A stretch of 38,582 nucleotides of DNA from Spirochaetota bacterium (GTDB lineage Bacteria > Spirochaetota > UBA4802 > UB4802), in the NCBI GenBank assembly GCA_026414805.1, contig JAOAIH010000022.1, forward strand, positions 1 to 38,582, given 5' to 3'. Below are positions 8,067 through 15,566 of the stretch, in pieces; the first letter of the stretch is position 1, and every line of letters starts with the position of its first letter. The notes below the pieces were generated by a model. It was not told where the DNA came from. It did not search any database and was given only the letters and a program-made list of their open reading frames with translations. The position numbers and the translations under genes were made by a program.

Positions 8067-8844
8067 AGTAAGCGATAGCATTCGCGACTATGCTACAAAG
8101 AAGTTATCAAAACTGAGTAAGTATTTCCATCAGCTGATTGATATGCATGTGTGGTTACTTATTGAGCGCCAGGACCACATTGCCGAAATTACCGTTAATG
8201 GCGATGGTGTTCAGTTTTATGCAAAGGAAAAAGCAGGCGATATGTATTCAGCCATAGACCTTTTGCTGGATAAGATAGAGCAGCAGATAGTGCGATATAA
8301 GGAACGGCATTCGGGCCATAAGGTTACTCCGTTAAGTGAGCTTGAAGATATAGCTACTTTTACAGTAAAAGGTGAACAAAGCTCTATTACAGTACGGCAG
8401 GTTAGCAATAAGCCTGTAGATGAAAAGGAAGCATATTTGCAGATGAAATTGGATAATGCTGATTTTACTTTATTCAAGAAAGATGAAAAGAAAGTAAAAG
8501 ATACAATTGACTATATGAATAAAAATTATGCAGTTATCTATAAAGATGGGGATGGCTATTCAATGGTTGAAATTCCCTTTGAAATGATTCAATCCAATTC
8601 GTTTGATACATCAAAATTTAATGAATATACACTTGAAATAAAAAATGATTCATCAGTAAATCCTGATATAAAATTGAAAAAGAAAAAATCATGTGGTGTA
8701 AAGATGATGACAATCAACGATGCAGTGGCTGAAATAGCTAAAAATAATGCATCTTTTGTGGTATTTTTTAATACCGAAACAAATTATCTTAATATAATTT
8801 ATAAGCGCGGCAAGAATTTAGAACTACTAGTGCCGGCATTTTAA
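8035..8844 (+). CDS. hpf: ribosome hibernation promoting factor with an apparently duplicated C-terminal domain
   Basis: 269 residues from the ATG at 8035, chosen because GAGGG lies 5 bases upstream and MNLIITGRNFEVSDSIRDYA is the usual family N-terminus; an in-frame ATG at 8023 is less likely. The S30AE/RaiA domain (about 1-95) binds the 30S decoding region. Long HPFs end in one small dimerisation domain; here two similar segments follow: about 127-180 (EKEAYLQMKLDNADFTLF, then AVIYKDGDGYSMVE) and about 222-267 (MTINDAVAEIAKNNASFVVF, then LNIIYKRGKNLELL). The protein is therefore 80-90 residues longer than typical long HPFs. It lies between rpoN and hprK, a classic position. Confidence 0.9.
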   Translation: MNLIITGRNFEVSDSIRDYATKKLSKLSKYFHQLIDMHVWLLIERQDHIAEITVNGDGVQFYAKEKAGDMYSAIDLLLDKIEQQIVRYKERHSGHKVTPLSELEDIATFTVKGEQSSITVRQVSNKPVDEKEAYLQMKLDNADFTLFKKDEKKVKDTIDYMNKNYAVIYKDGDGYSMVEIPFEMIQSNSFDTSKFNEYTLEIKNDSSVNPDIKLKKKKSCGVKMMTINDAVAEIAKNNASFVVFFNTETNYLNIIYKRGKNLELLVPAF

Positions 8845-8851
8845 TGTTACA

Positions 8852-9802
8852 ATGAAAAAACAATTACGCATCCGTGATATTTTAGAAAACACACAAAAGA
8901 TTGACCTGCAGCTTATATTGATAGCCGGCAGGGAAGGACTTGATAAAGCTATCACCGCAATTGAAATCAACCGCCCGGGCCTTACTCTGGCGGGTTTTTT
9001 TGATTATTTTGCCTATGACCGCATCCAGATTTTTGGCCTTGGTGAGACAGCTTACATTAAACAATTATCCCGGGAAAGGCGTGAAGAAATATATAGTAAA
9101 TTTTTTTCCTACGGGATAGTATGCTGTGTGTATACTCATAATGAATATCCGGATGAAGTGTTCATTGAATATGCCCAAAGATATAAAGTGCCCACCTTTG
9201 TTACTCAGCATCCCACAACCCGCTTTATAAGTTTGTTAACACATATAGTTGAAGCTGCCTTTGCCGAATCGGTAACTATCCATGGTACACTTGTTGATGT
9301 ATTTGGCATAGGAATATTGCTTATTGGAAAAAGTGGAGTTGGCAAAAGTGAAGCAGCTTTGGAGTTAATAGAACGCGGGCACCGGTTAGTTGCTGATGAT
9401 ATGGTTGAGATAAAGAAAATTGATGAATCATTGCTTATGGGAAGTGGTTCAGAACTTATACGCCATCATATGGAAATACGGGGTATTGGAATATTAAATG
9501 TCCGTGATATATTTGGTATTAGATCGGTACGAAACAGAAAGCGCATTGAGCTTGTAGCAGAATTACAGGAGTGGGATCCTACTACACATTATGACAGATT
9601 AGGGATAGAGGAACAAGTATATACTATACTTGATATTGAAGTTCCATATATTGTTGTTCCTGTAAGGCCTGGAAGAAATATCCCGATAATTATAGAAACC
9701 GCTGCACTCAATCAACGGTTGAAAAAGATGGGTATTTTTTCAGCACAGGAGCTTGATAGGAAGATACAGGAGTGGATTGCAAGGGAGAATAATAGTAAAT
9801 GA
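8852..9802 (+). CDS. hprK: HPr kinase/phosphorylase
   Basis: 316 residues. This enzyme phosphorylates and dephosphorylates Ser46 of HPr in response to energy metabolites. The N-terminal domain (about 1-130) is followed by the kinase domain with the conserved histidine in TIHGTLVDV (His144), a P-loop GKSGVGKS (159-166), LVADDMVEI (about 179-187) and the family signature GIGILNVRDIFG. No good ribosome binding site precedes the ATG, which lies 7 bases after hpf, so translation is probably coupled. The stop overlaps the ptsH start (ATGA), placing enzyme and substrate in one transcript. Confidence 0.97.
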   Translation: MKKQLRIRDILENTQKIDLQLILIAGREGLDKAITAIEINRPGLTLAGFFDYFAYDRIQIFGLGETAYIKQLSRERREEIYSKFFSYGIVCCVYTHNEYPDEVFIEYAQRYKVPTFVTQHPTTRFISLLTHIVEAAFAESVTIHGTLVDVFGIGILLIGKSGVGKSEAALELIERGHRLVADDMVEIKKIDESLLMGSGSELIRHHMEIRGIGILNVRDIFGIRSVRNRKRIELVAELQEWDPTTHYDRLGIEEQVYTILDIEVPYIVVPVRPGRNIPIIIETAALNQRLKKMGIFSAQELDRKIQEWIARENNSK

Positions 9803-10074
9803 AAGAAAAGAAGGTAAAGGTAAAAAGTGATGCAGGTGTCCATGCTCGTCCAGCATCTATACTGGTACGAGAGGCAATGAAATTTCCATGTGATATCTAT
9901 ATCATAAAAGGCAATATGGAAGCAAACGGCAAGTCGATTATGTCAGTGTTGGGGCTTGCTATTACAAAAGGTAGTTTGCTCATAATTAGGGCTAATGGAG
10001 AAAAGGAGGAAGAAGCAGTGGACAGATTGTCAGCTTTGATTGAAAATGATTTTGCGGAGTTAGCTTCAAAATGA
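9799..10074 (+). CDS. ptsH: phosphocarrier protein HPr
   Basis: 91 residues. Both phosphorylation sites are at their textbook positions: His15 in GVHARPAS and Ser46 in NGKSIMS. The protein can therefore receive phosphate from enzyme I on His15 and be regulated on Ser46 by the HprK encoded just upstream. It overlaps hprK by ATGA and the next gene by ATGA (10071-10074). No enzyme I or sugar permease gene lies in the window, so a regulatory rather than sugar-uptake role is possible; that is an inference. Confidence 0.97.
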   Translation: MKEKKVKVKSDAGVHARPASILVREAMKFPCDIYIIKGNMEANGKSIMSVLGLAITKGSLLIIRANGEKEEEAVDRLSALIENDFAELASK

Positions 10075-10652
10075 GGAAATGTAATGTATATTTTGTAGTA
10101 TGGCTATTGATAGTAACCATACTGGTATTGCAATACCCTTTATTTGGGCAAACAAAGAAAAAAGAATTCAATATTCAGGAACTATCGCTTACTGATGAAG
10201 AAATTAAAGTATTGTTTGAAAAAAAGAAAGATCCACTTTTTGCTGGAATTCTATCTTTCTATATGCCTGGTCTTGGTCAGTTCTACAGTGATGAAAAGTT
10301 AAAAGGTGCCATTTTTTTGGTAACTGAGTACACAATAGTAATTGGATCTTTATTTTATTTTCTTGATTTCAATTTTAAGGCAGGAAGCGATTCAGGTTTT
10401 AATCTTACAATAGATGCAAAACGTACTGATTTGGGGGTAATCAGTACTAAACGCAAATATTTGTTTTATAGTACACTTGCAATGCTTTCTGTAATACATG
10501 TTTATAATATTATTGATGCAGTTCAAAGCGCTGGATCTTTTAATACATCACTGCAGCAAAAGCGACATGAATTAATCAAGAAGTATCCTCAATTAAATTT
10601 TGGCTATAATGCGGATGGAGGTATATATTTTGGGTTATCGTCTCGTTATTAA
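10071..10652 (+). CDS. small membrane protein with PGLGQFY motif (DUF5683-like), paralogue 1
   Basis: 193 residues. The start overlaps the ptsH stop (ATGA). A signal-peptide-like segment (about 7-27) is followed by a DPLFAGILSFYMPGLGQFYSDEKLKGAIFL block resembling the P-G-x-G-Q-x-Y core of DUF5683-type proteins, then two hydrophobic segments (about 80-100 and 125-145) and the C-terminal signature VYNIIDAVQSAGSFN. The next protein shares the same sequence of motifs, so the two are tandem paralogues. The function is unknown. The location between ptsH and the NtrYX pair suggests an envelope role linked to this regulatory operon. Confidence 0.75.
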   Translation: MRKCNVYFVVWLLIVTILVLQYPLFGQTKKKEFNIQELSLTDEEIKVLFEKKKDPLFAGILSFYMPGLGQFYSDEKLKGAIFLVTEYTIVIGSLFYFLDFNFKAGSDSGFNLTIDAKRTDLGVISTKRKYLFYSTLAMLSVIHVYNIIDAVQSAGSFNTSLQQKRHELIKKYPQLNFGYNADGGIYFGLSSRY

Positions 10653-11184
10653 AATAAGTATAGTTGCTATTATTGTAATATTTGGTTATCAGTTAGTTTT
10701 TGCCCAGAATAAACAGATGCAGCAAAATACTATGTCCTCTGTACCGGCTGTCCCTATTGTTTTTGAAGAGCCCGAACGAAAAGACCCTTTTATAGCTGGT
10801 GTATTATCCTGGTCATGGAGTGGCCTTGGGCAATTTTATACACAAAATTACAAAAAGGGTTCAGCGTTTTTGCTGGCTGATCTGGCTGAAAAAGGCTTAC
10901 TTGTTTACATGTTATTTTATATATCGGACAAATATTCCTCAAGCGATCAGGATGTAAATTGGTCAGATATTAGTAAGAGAGACCAAACTATTGTTGTGGG
11001 ACTACTTTTTTCAATATTTTTTACAAGGGTACTTTCAGTAGTAGATGCTGTTAATTCTGCTCATGAATATAACCGTTTGATTTATTATCCATATTGGAAA
11101 AGCAAACAGGGTTTTAAAACATCGTTTGAACCTGAAAATAAATCACTACAATTTAGCATATCATATCCAGTGAATTTTAAATGA
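10630..11184 (+). CDS. small membrane protein with GLGQFY motif (DUF5683-like), paralogue 2
   Basis: 184 residues from a TTG at 10630, preferred because GGAGG (10617-10621) lies 8 bases upstream; in-frame ATGs at 10609 and 10615 are alternatives. It overlaps the upstream paralogue by 23 bases. A signal-like segment ends at FAQ. It is followed by DPFIAGVLSWSWSGLGQFYT and KKGSAFLLADL, hydrophobic helices, and VLSVVDAVNSAHEYN, matching the first paralogue motif for motif. The proline of the PGLGQ core is replaced by serine. The function is unknown. It overlaps the next gene by ATGA. Confidence 0.72.
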   Translation: MGYRLVIKISIVAIIVIFGYQLVFAQNKQMQQNTMSSVPAVPIVFEEPERKDPFIAGVLSWSWSGLGQFYTQNYKKGSAFLLADLAEKGLLVYMLFYISDKYSSSDQDVNWSDISKRDQTIVVGLLFSIFFTRVLSVVDAVNSAHEYNRLIYYPYWKSKQGFKTSFEPENKSLQFSISYPVNFK

Positions 11185-11738
11185 GAAAATTAGCTATAAC
11201 TGTATTGTTACTATTGTATGCAAATGTAATTTTTGCTCAGGATATAGTTTTTGGAAATGTTAATTTTAACTCAAATAATCTTAATGTATATTTTTCCATT
11301 ACGGATGTAAAAACAAATGACATTATTGAGGCTTTAAAGCGTGGCCTTGAAGGTCAGGTTGAATACACCATCCAAGTTGTTGAAGATCCATTGTTGCCAT
11401 TGATGCCAAAAGACGTTGTTAAAACAATTACAATAAAAAAAAGAGTAAAATTTGATTTTTTTAATAAATCCTACATAGTTTCACAGGCTAAGGTTCCAAC
11501 CATTATTTATAGTGATGAATCGCTTATTGATGAGCTTTTTTTAAACAGGTTGATAGTTGTTGAGGATGGCTATAGATTCAGGAAATCAAATTACGTAATT
11601 AGATTAAGAGTTACTTTTACTTCAGTAAAATTGTATTTTCCCCTCAATATTATTTTTAATTATATTGTTGGTATTTGGGATTTTGATACAGGCTGGCAGT
11701 ATGGCCCTAAATTAATAGGAATACCGTACTCTGAATAA
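11181..11738 (+). CDS. DUF4390-like exported protein upstream of an NtrY-type kinase
   Basis: 185 residues with a clear signal peptide (MRKLAITVLLLLYANVIFAQ). The rest looks like a beta-rich secreted domain: an early VYFSITDVKTNDIIEALKRG and a C-terminal FPLNIIF ... DTGWQYGP stretch. This resembles DUF4390, a family often encoded directly before ntrY-ntrX, and the kinase gene starts 4 bases downstream. The family assignment rests on pattern and context, not on a search. A periplasmic accessory or sensor role for the kinase is plausible but unproven. Confidence 0.7.
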   Translation: MRKLAITVLLLLYANVIFAQDIVFGNVNFNSNNLNVYFSITDVKTNDIIEALKRGLEGQVEYTIQVVEDPLLPLMPKDVVKTITIKKRVKFDFFNKSYIVSQAKVPTIIYSDESLIDELFLNRLIVVEDGYRFRKSNYVIRLRVTFTSVKLYFPLNIIFNYIVGIWDFDTGWQYGPKLIGIPYSE

Positions 11739-11742
11739 CCTT

Positions 11743-13521
11743 ATGCGATGGTATATAAAAGATTATTTCAAAGCATTTATTACAAAGAAAAATATTAAAA
11801 ATTCGCTAATTTTTATTGGTGCATTTTTTGTCTTTGCAATTATCATAGCATTTCTTTTACCTCCTCAGAGTGAAGACGCTTCAGTAGGTGAAGGTTTTTT
11901 TGTAAATCTTGTTATGATTGTTCCACTTGCCGCTGCAGTATTTTTTATATTAATATCATTTAGACTAAAGGTTCATCCTGAAGTTATCTATAGCAGCAGT
12001 ATAAGGGCTAAAATAATTTTGGCATTAATTGTTATTGCTACTGTCCCAACTATCCCTATTATTGTGATTACAAGCAACATTTTGAATTCAACTATTAATC
12101 AGTTCTTTACAGAGAAAACTGTTGCTGCACTGGAAAAATCCGTTGACCTTGCAAATGAAAAGATACTTGCAATGGAAGACATTCTTGTAGAGCAACTGAA
12201 TCAGCTTAAATATGATTTGAATAATAATTTTATAAGTCCGGCGTATATGATGCACCCGGCATTTAGTAAACGATATATGAATGCAAATATATCGTTGTTA
12301 GTGGCAGTAATAGAAACAAAAGCTGAGCTTAACAATAAAGTGAGAGTTTTATATTCTATTAATGATAATTATGCTATTTTATCTAATATTATTATATTTT
12401 TGGGGTTGACACGCATTACTGATGCAACTAATTGCTACAGATTGTCTATTATGAACAATGTATATTCTGTTGCATATACTCAGTATGGTCCCTACTGTAT
12501 TGTATTGTATAGGTTAATACCCAAAGACATGTTTATAACAGTTGATTTTATAAATACCTCTTACAGCGAATATAAAAAGCAAGAATTCCTAAAACCTTAT
12601 TTTCAAACTGGCATTGGCATAGCATTGATACTACTTTCACTAGGCATTATTCTTCTGGCTATTGTGTTAAGTATCATGATTTCGCAAAGTATTACACGCC
12701 CGGTATTTGAACTGGTTACAGCAGCTCAAAAGATTGCAAAAGGTGATTTTTCAATAAATCTTACAAGAAAAGAGCAGGATGAGATAGCTGTTTTATATGA
12801 ATCATTTAACCAGATGGCCAGACAACTTGAGCATGGCAGGAAAATGATGTACCAGACGCAGAAGCTACAGGCTTGGAGTGATATAGCCAGAAAACTGATA
12901 CATGAAATTAAAAATCCTCTCACACCTATAAGATTGTCAGCCGAAAGACTTTATCGCAGATATGAAGAAAATCATCCCGAATTCCCAGCAATTGTAAAAG
13001 ATGCAACCAAGACCATTGTTGAAGAAGTTAATATCTTAATGAACATGCTTTCGGAATTTTCAAAATTTGCCCGGCTGCCAGAAATTAATATGGTCAAAGA
13101 AAACATTAATAGTATTATTGAAAATTGCGTTGCAATGTATCAGGGCAATGAGATGATTTCATTTATTGTTGACCTGGATGCTACTGTTCCACCGGTTATG
13201 TGTGATAAAGCATTATTGCGGCAGGCTTTTTTAAATATTATACAAAATTCAATTGAAGCTAAAGCAACAGTGATGACTGTTACCAGTAAATATGATGGAG
13301 AGAACAATTTTGTATATGTGCAGTTTAAGGATAATGGAGTAGGAATTTCTGAAGAAAATCTTAATAAGGTTTTTGAACCAACCTTTTCAACTAAAGAAAG
13401 CGGTATGGGTCTTGGACTTGCAATAGTTGAAAAAATTATAATTGACCACAAATGGAATATTGCCTGTGAGTCACAGCAAGGGCATGGAACACAATTTATA
13501 ATTACTATTCCTCTACAATAG
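11743..13521 (+). CDS. ntrY: NtrY-type membrane histidine kinase
   Basis: 592 residues. Hydrophobic helices lie at about 21-40, 54-73, 88-111 and 289-312, with an extracytoplasmic region (about 115-288) between the last two. A HAMP linker (about 313-365) leads to a HisKA domain with phospho-acceptor His387 in ARKLIHEIKNPLTPI, the NtrY signature. The ATPase domain has an N box (NIIQNSIEA), DNGVGIS and GMGLGLAI. No PAS domain is obvious between HAMP and HisKA, although many NtrY proteins have one. The response regulator follows 9 bases later and is its likely partner. The signal sensed is unknown. Confidence 0.9.
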   Translation: MRWYIKDYFKAFITKKNIKNSLIFIGAFFVFAIIIAFLLPPQSEDASVGEGFFVNLVMIVPLAAAVFFILISFRLKVHPEVIYSSSIRAKIILALIVIATVPTIPIIVITSNILNSTINQFFTEKTVAALEKSVDLANEKILAMEDILVEQLNQLKYDLNNNFISPAYMMHPAFSKRYMNANISLLVAVIETKAELNNKVRVLYSINDNYAILSNIIIFLGLTRITDATNCYRLSIMNNVYSVAYTQYGPYCIVLYRLIPKDMFITVDFINTSYSEYKKQEFLKPYFQTGIGIALILLSLGIILLAIVLSIMISQSITRPVFELVTAAQKIAKGDFSINLTRKEQDEIAVLYESFNQMARQLEHGRKMMYQTQKLQAWSDIARKLIHEIKNPLTPIRLSAERLYRRYEENHPEFPAIVKDATKTIVEEVNILMNMLSEFSKFARLPEINMVKENINSIIENCVAMYQGNEMISFIVDLDATVPPVMCDKALLRQAFLNIIQNSIEAKATVMTVTSKYDGENNFVYVQFKDNGVGISEENLNKVFEPTFSTKESGMGLGLAIVEKIIIDHKWNIACESQQGHGTQFIITIPLQ

Positions 13522-13530
13522 GTTGTTGTT

Positions 13531-14886
13531 ATGGCAAAGATATTAGTTGTTGATGATGAAAAAAACATACTGAATACAATGAAAGCCATTTTGCAAGATG
13601 AGGGTCATGTTGTGTATACTGTTGAAAATGGCAATGATGCAGTTCAATTTATTAAATCAAATGAATGTGATGTTGTATTTCTGGATGTGTGGCTTCCAGA
13701 TATTGATGGAATTGAAGTGTTACAGCGTATAAAGCACATAAAACAGGATGTTGCTGTCATCATGATTTCAGGGCATGGGTCAATAGATATTGCCGTGAAA
13801 TCAACACGGTTTGGTGCCTTTGATTTCCTGGAAAAACCTCCTTCTATTGAGCGGGTGATAACCTCATTGAATAATGCCATTGAGCAGGTTCAACTTAAAA
13901 GGGAAAATATCCTTTTGAAGAAGAATATAACCATGGAGGATGAGATGATTGGCAACTCTCCTGCAATGCAGGAAGTTAAGCGAATCATTGATACTGCTGC
14001 GTCAACCAATGCTAGAGTTTTTATAACCGGTGAAAATGGCACTGGCAAGGAACTTGTTGCTCGCGCTATATACCGTAAGTCTAAGCGAAGCGACAAGCCT
14101 TTTATTAAAGTTAATTGTGCAGCAATCCCTGACGAGCTTATTGAAAGTGAGTTGTTTGGCCACGAAAAAGGCTCGTTTACCGGAGCTGTCGCCCGCCGCC
14201 TTGGCAAATTTGAATTGGCCGACAAGGGGACAATATTTCTTGATGAGATATGTGATATGAGCCCAAGCGCACAGGCTAAGGTATTGCGTGTATTACAGGA
14301 ACAACAGTTTGAAAGGGTGGGAGGCAATGATGTTATCACCGTTGATGTGCGTGTGATTGCAGCAACCAATGTTGATGTGAAAGAAGCTATTGAACAGGGA
14401 CGTTTCCGCGAGGACCTTTATTACCGCCTCAACGTTATTCCCATCTATGTGCCACCTCTTTCAGAGCGGCGCGAAGATATTCCACTGCTTGTTGATTACT
14501 TTCTTGAAAAATTTGCACGTGAGCATGGTTTGGGTATTAAGCAGATGAGCGATAGCGCAATGGATTTTTTGGTTAATTATTCCTGGCCGGGCAATGTACG
14601 TGAGCTGAAAAATGTTATAGAACGACTGACAATTATGGTGCCATCTGAAACCATACAAGTTCAGGATATTACAAAACATATTGAATCGTATGATTATGAG
14701 GACACCATTGTACGGGAAACATCAAGCTTAAAAAAAGCGCGCGAACAGTTTGAAAAGGAATATATTATCAAAATGCTAAAGCAATATGATAAAAATATAT
14801 CGGCCACTGCCAAGGCGTTAGGAATAGAGCGTACAAATCTGCACCGAAAGATACGGCAGTACCATATTAATATTGACAGACTTTAG
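13531..14886 (+). CDS. ntrX: NtrX-type sigma-54-dependent response regulator
   Basis: 451 residues. The receiver domain (1-120) has acceptor Asp52 in VVFLDVWLPD. The AAA+ domain has Walker A GENGTGKE (167-174), the sigma-54 contact loop as GSFTGA (214-219, where the consensus is GAFTGA) and Walker B GTIFLDEI (233-240). A Fis-type helix-turn-helix ends the protein (NISATAKALGIERTNLHRKI). It should remodel the RpoN holoenzyme encoded in the same cluster after phosphorylation by the adjacent kinase. The ribosome binding site is poor. No -24/-12 promoter in this window could be confidently assigned as its target. Confidence 0.93.
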   Translation: MAKILVVDDEKNILNTMKAILQDEGHVVYTVENGNDAVQFIKSNECDVVFLDVWLPDIDGIEVLQRIKHIKQDVAVIMISGHGSIDIAVKSTRFGAFDFLEKPPSIERVITSLNNAIEQVQLKRENILLKKNITMEDEMIGNSPAMQEVKRIIDTAASTNARVFITGENGTGKELVARAIYRKSKRSDKPFIKVNCAAIPDELIESELFGHEKGSFTGAVARRLGKFELADKGTIFLDEICDMSPSAQAKVLRVLQEQQFERVGGNDVITVDVRVIAATNVDVKEAIEQGRFREDLYYRLNVIPIYVPPLSERREDIPLLVDYFLEKFAREHGLGIKQMSDSAMDFLVNYSWPGNVRELKNVIERLTIMVPSETIQVQDITKHIESYDYEDTIVRETSSLKKAREQFEKEYIIKMLKQYDKNISATAKALGIERTNLHRKIRQYHINIDRL

Positions 14887-14933
14887 CAAATAAGCTTTTC
14901 ATAATTAAATTCTTGAGTACAACTGGGAATACT

Positions 14934-15563
14934 ATGTACCATTTATTAAAAGAAGCCATTGGTACGCATTTACAGTATGGCAAACGCGTGCCTCTTGTTA
15001 TAGCATATGATGATGAGATAAAATATTTTGTAAGCAGGAAAACTGTTTGGGAACCAGTATTACATACACTGCAGCAAAAAGTACAGCATGCAGTAGCACA
15101 GTGCACTAAATGTGCAGCCACTGAAAAAAATACAATACATGGCGGTGATGCATCGTCAGGGATTATGATTATACTCAATCCACCATCCATGCTTTCGTCT
15201 GTTGAAAAGAAGGTATTGCAGCCTGAGGTTGATGTGATGCTTGATAAAATGATGAAAGCCATACATGTTGATAGTAAAACCTGCTATATTACCCATATGA
15301 TTAAATGCGAAAGCCAGCGTGAGCTCCCCGGCACCATGTTTTCACATTGCCAGCACCTTCTTGTAAAAGAAATTGAACTAGCAAAACCACGGATAATTAT
15401 TGTCATGGGTGAGATGCGCCCTCTGCAGAAGATTGTGAAAAGCAGCAGTGGCATTCAGTGGTTTGGCATTGAACATCCCATTACACTTATAAAAAACCCT
15501 GAATTAAAAAAAACAGCGTGGAAAACTCTTCAGTTAGTCAGGGCAACTTTAGATGGTAAGTAG
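14934..15563 (+). CDS. divergent family-4 uracil-DNA glycosylase-like iron-sulfur protein
   Basis: 209 residues from the ATG at 14934, with GGGA 5 bases upstream (the frame also opens at TTG 14913). Four cysteines, Cys57, Cys60, Cys125 and Cys139, have nearly the spacing of the 4Fe-4S ligands of family-4 UDGs. The fold landmarks are recognisable (CYITHMIKC, PRIIIVMGE, EHPITLIKNPELKKTAWKTLQ). The glycosylase motif expected as GEAPG is ILNPP here, and the asparagine usual in YITN is histidine. Activity is therefore doubtful, or the substrate differs. It lies between ntrX and priA, 3 bases before priA, which fits a DNA-metabolism role. Confidence 0.65.
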   Translation: MYHLLKEAIGTHLQYGKRVPLVIAYDDEIKYFVSRKTVWEPVLHTLQQKVQHAVAQCTKCAATEKNTIHGGDASSGIMIILNPPSMLSSVEKKVLQPEVDVMLDKMMKAIHVDSKTCYITHMIKCESQRELPGTMFSHCQHLLVKEIELAKPRIIIVMGEMRPLQKIVKSSSGIQWFGIEHPITLIKNPELKKTAWKTLQLVRATLDGK

Positions 15564-15566
15564 TAT

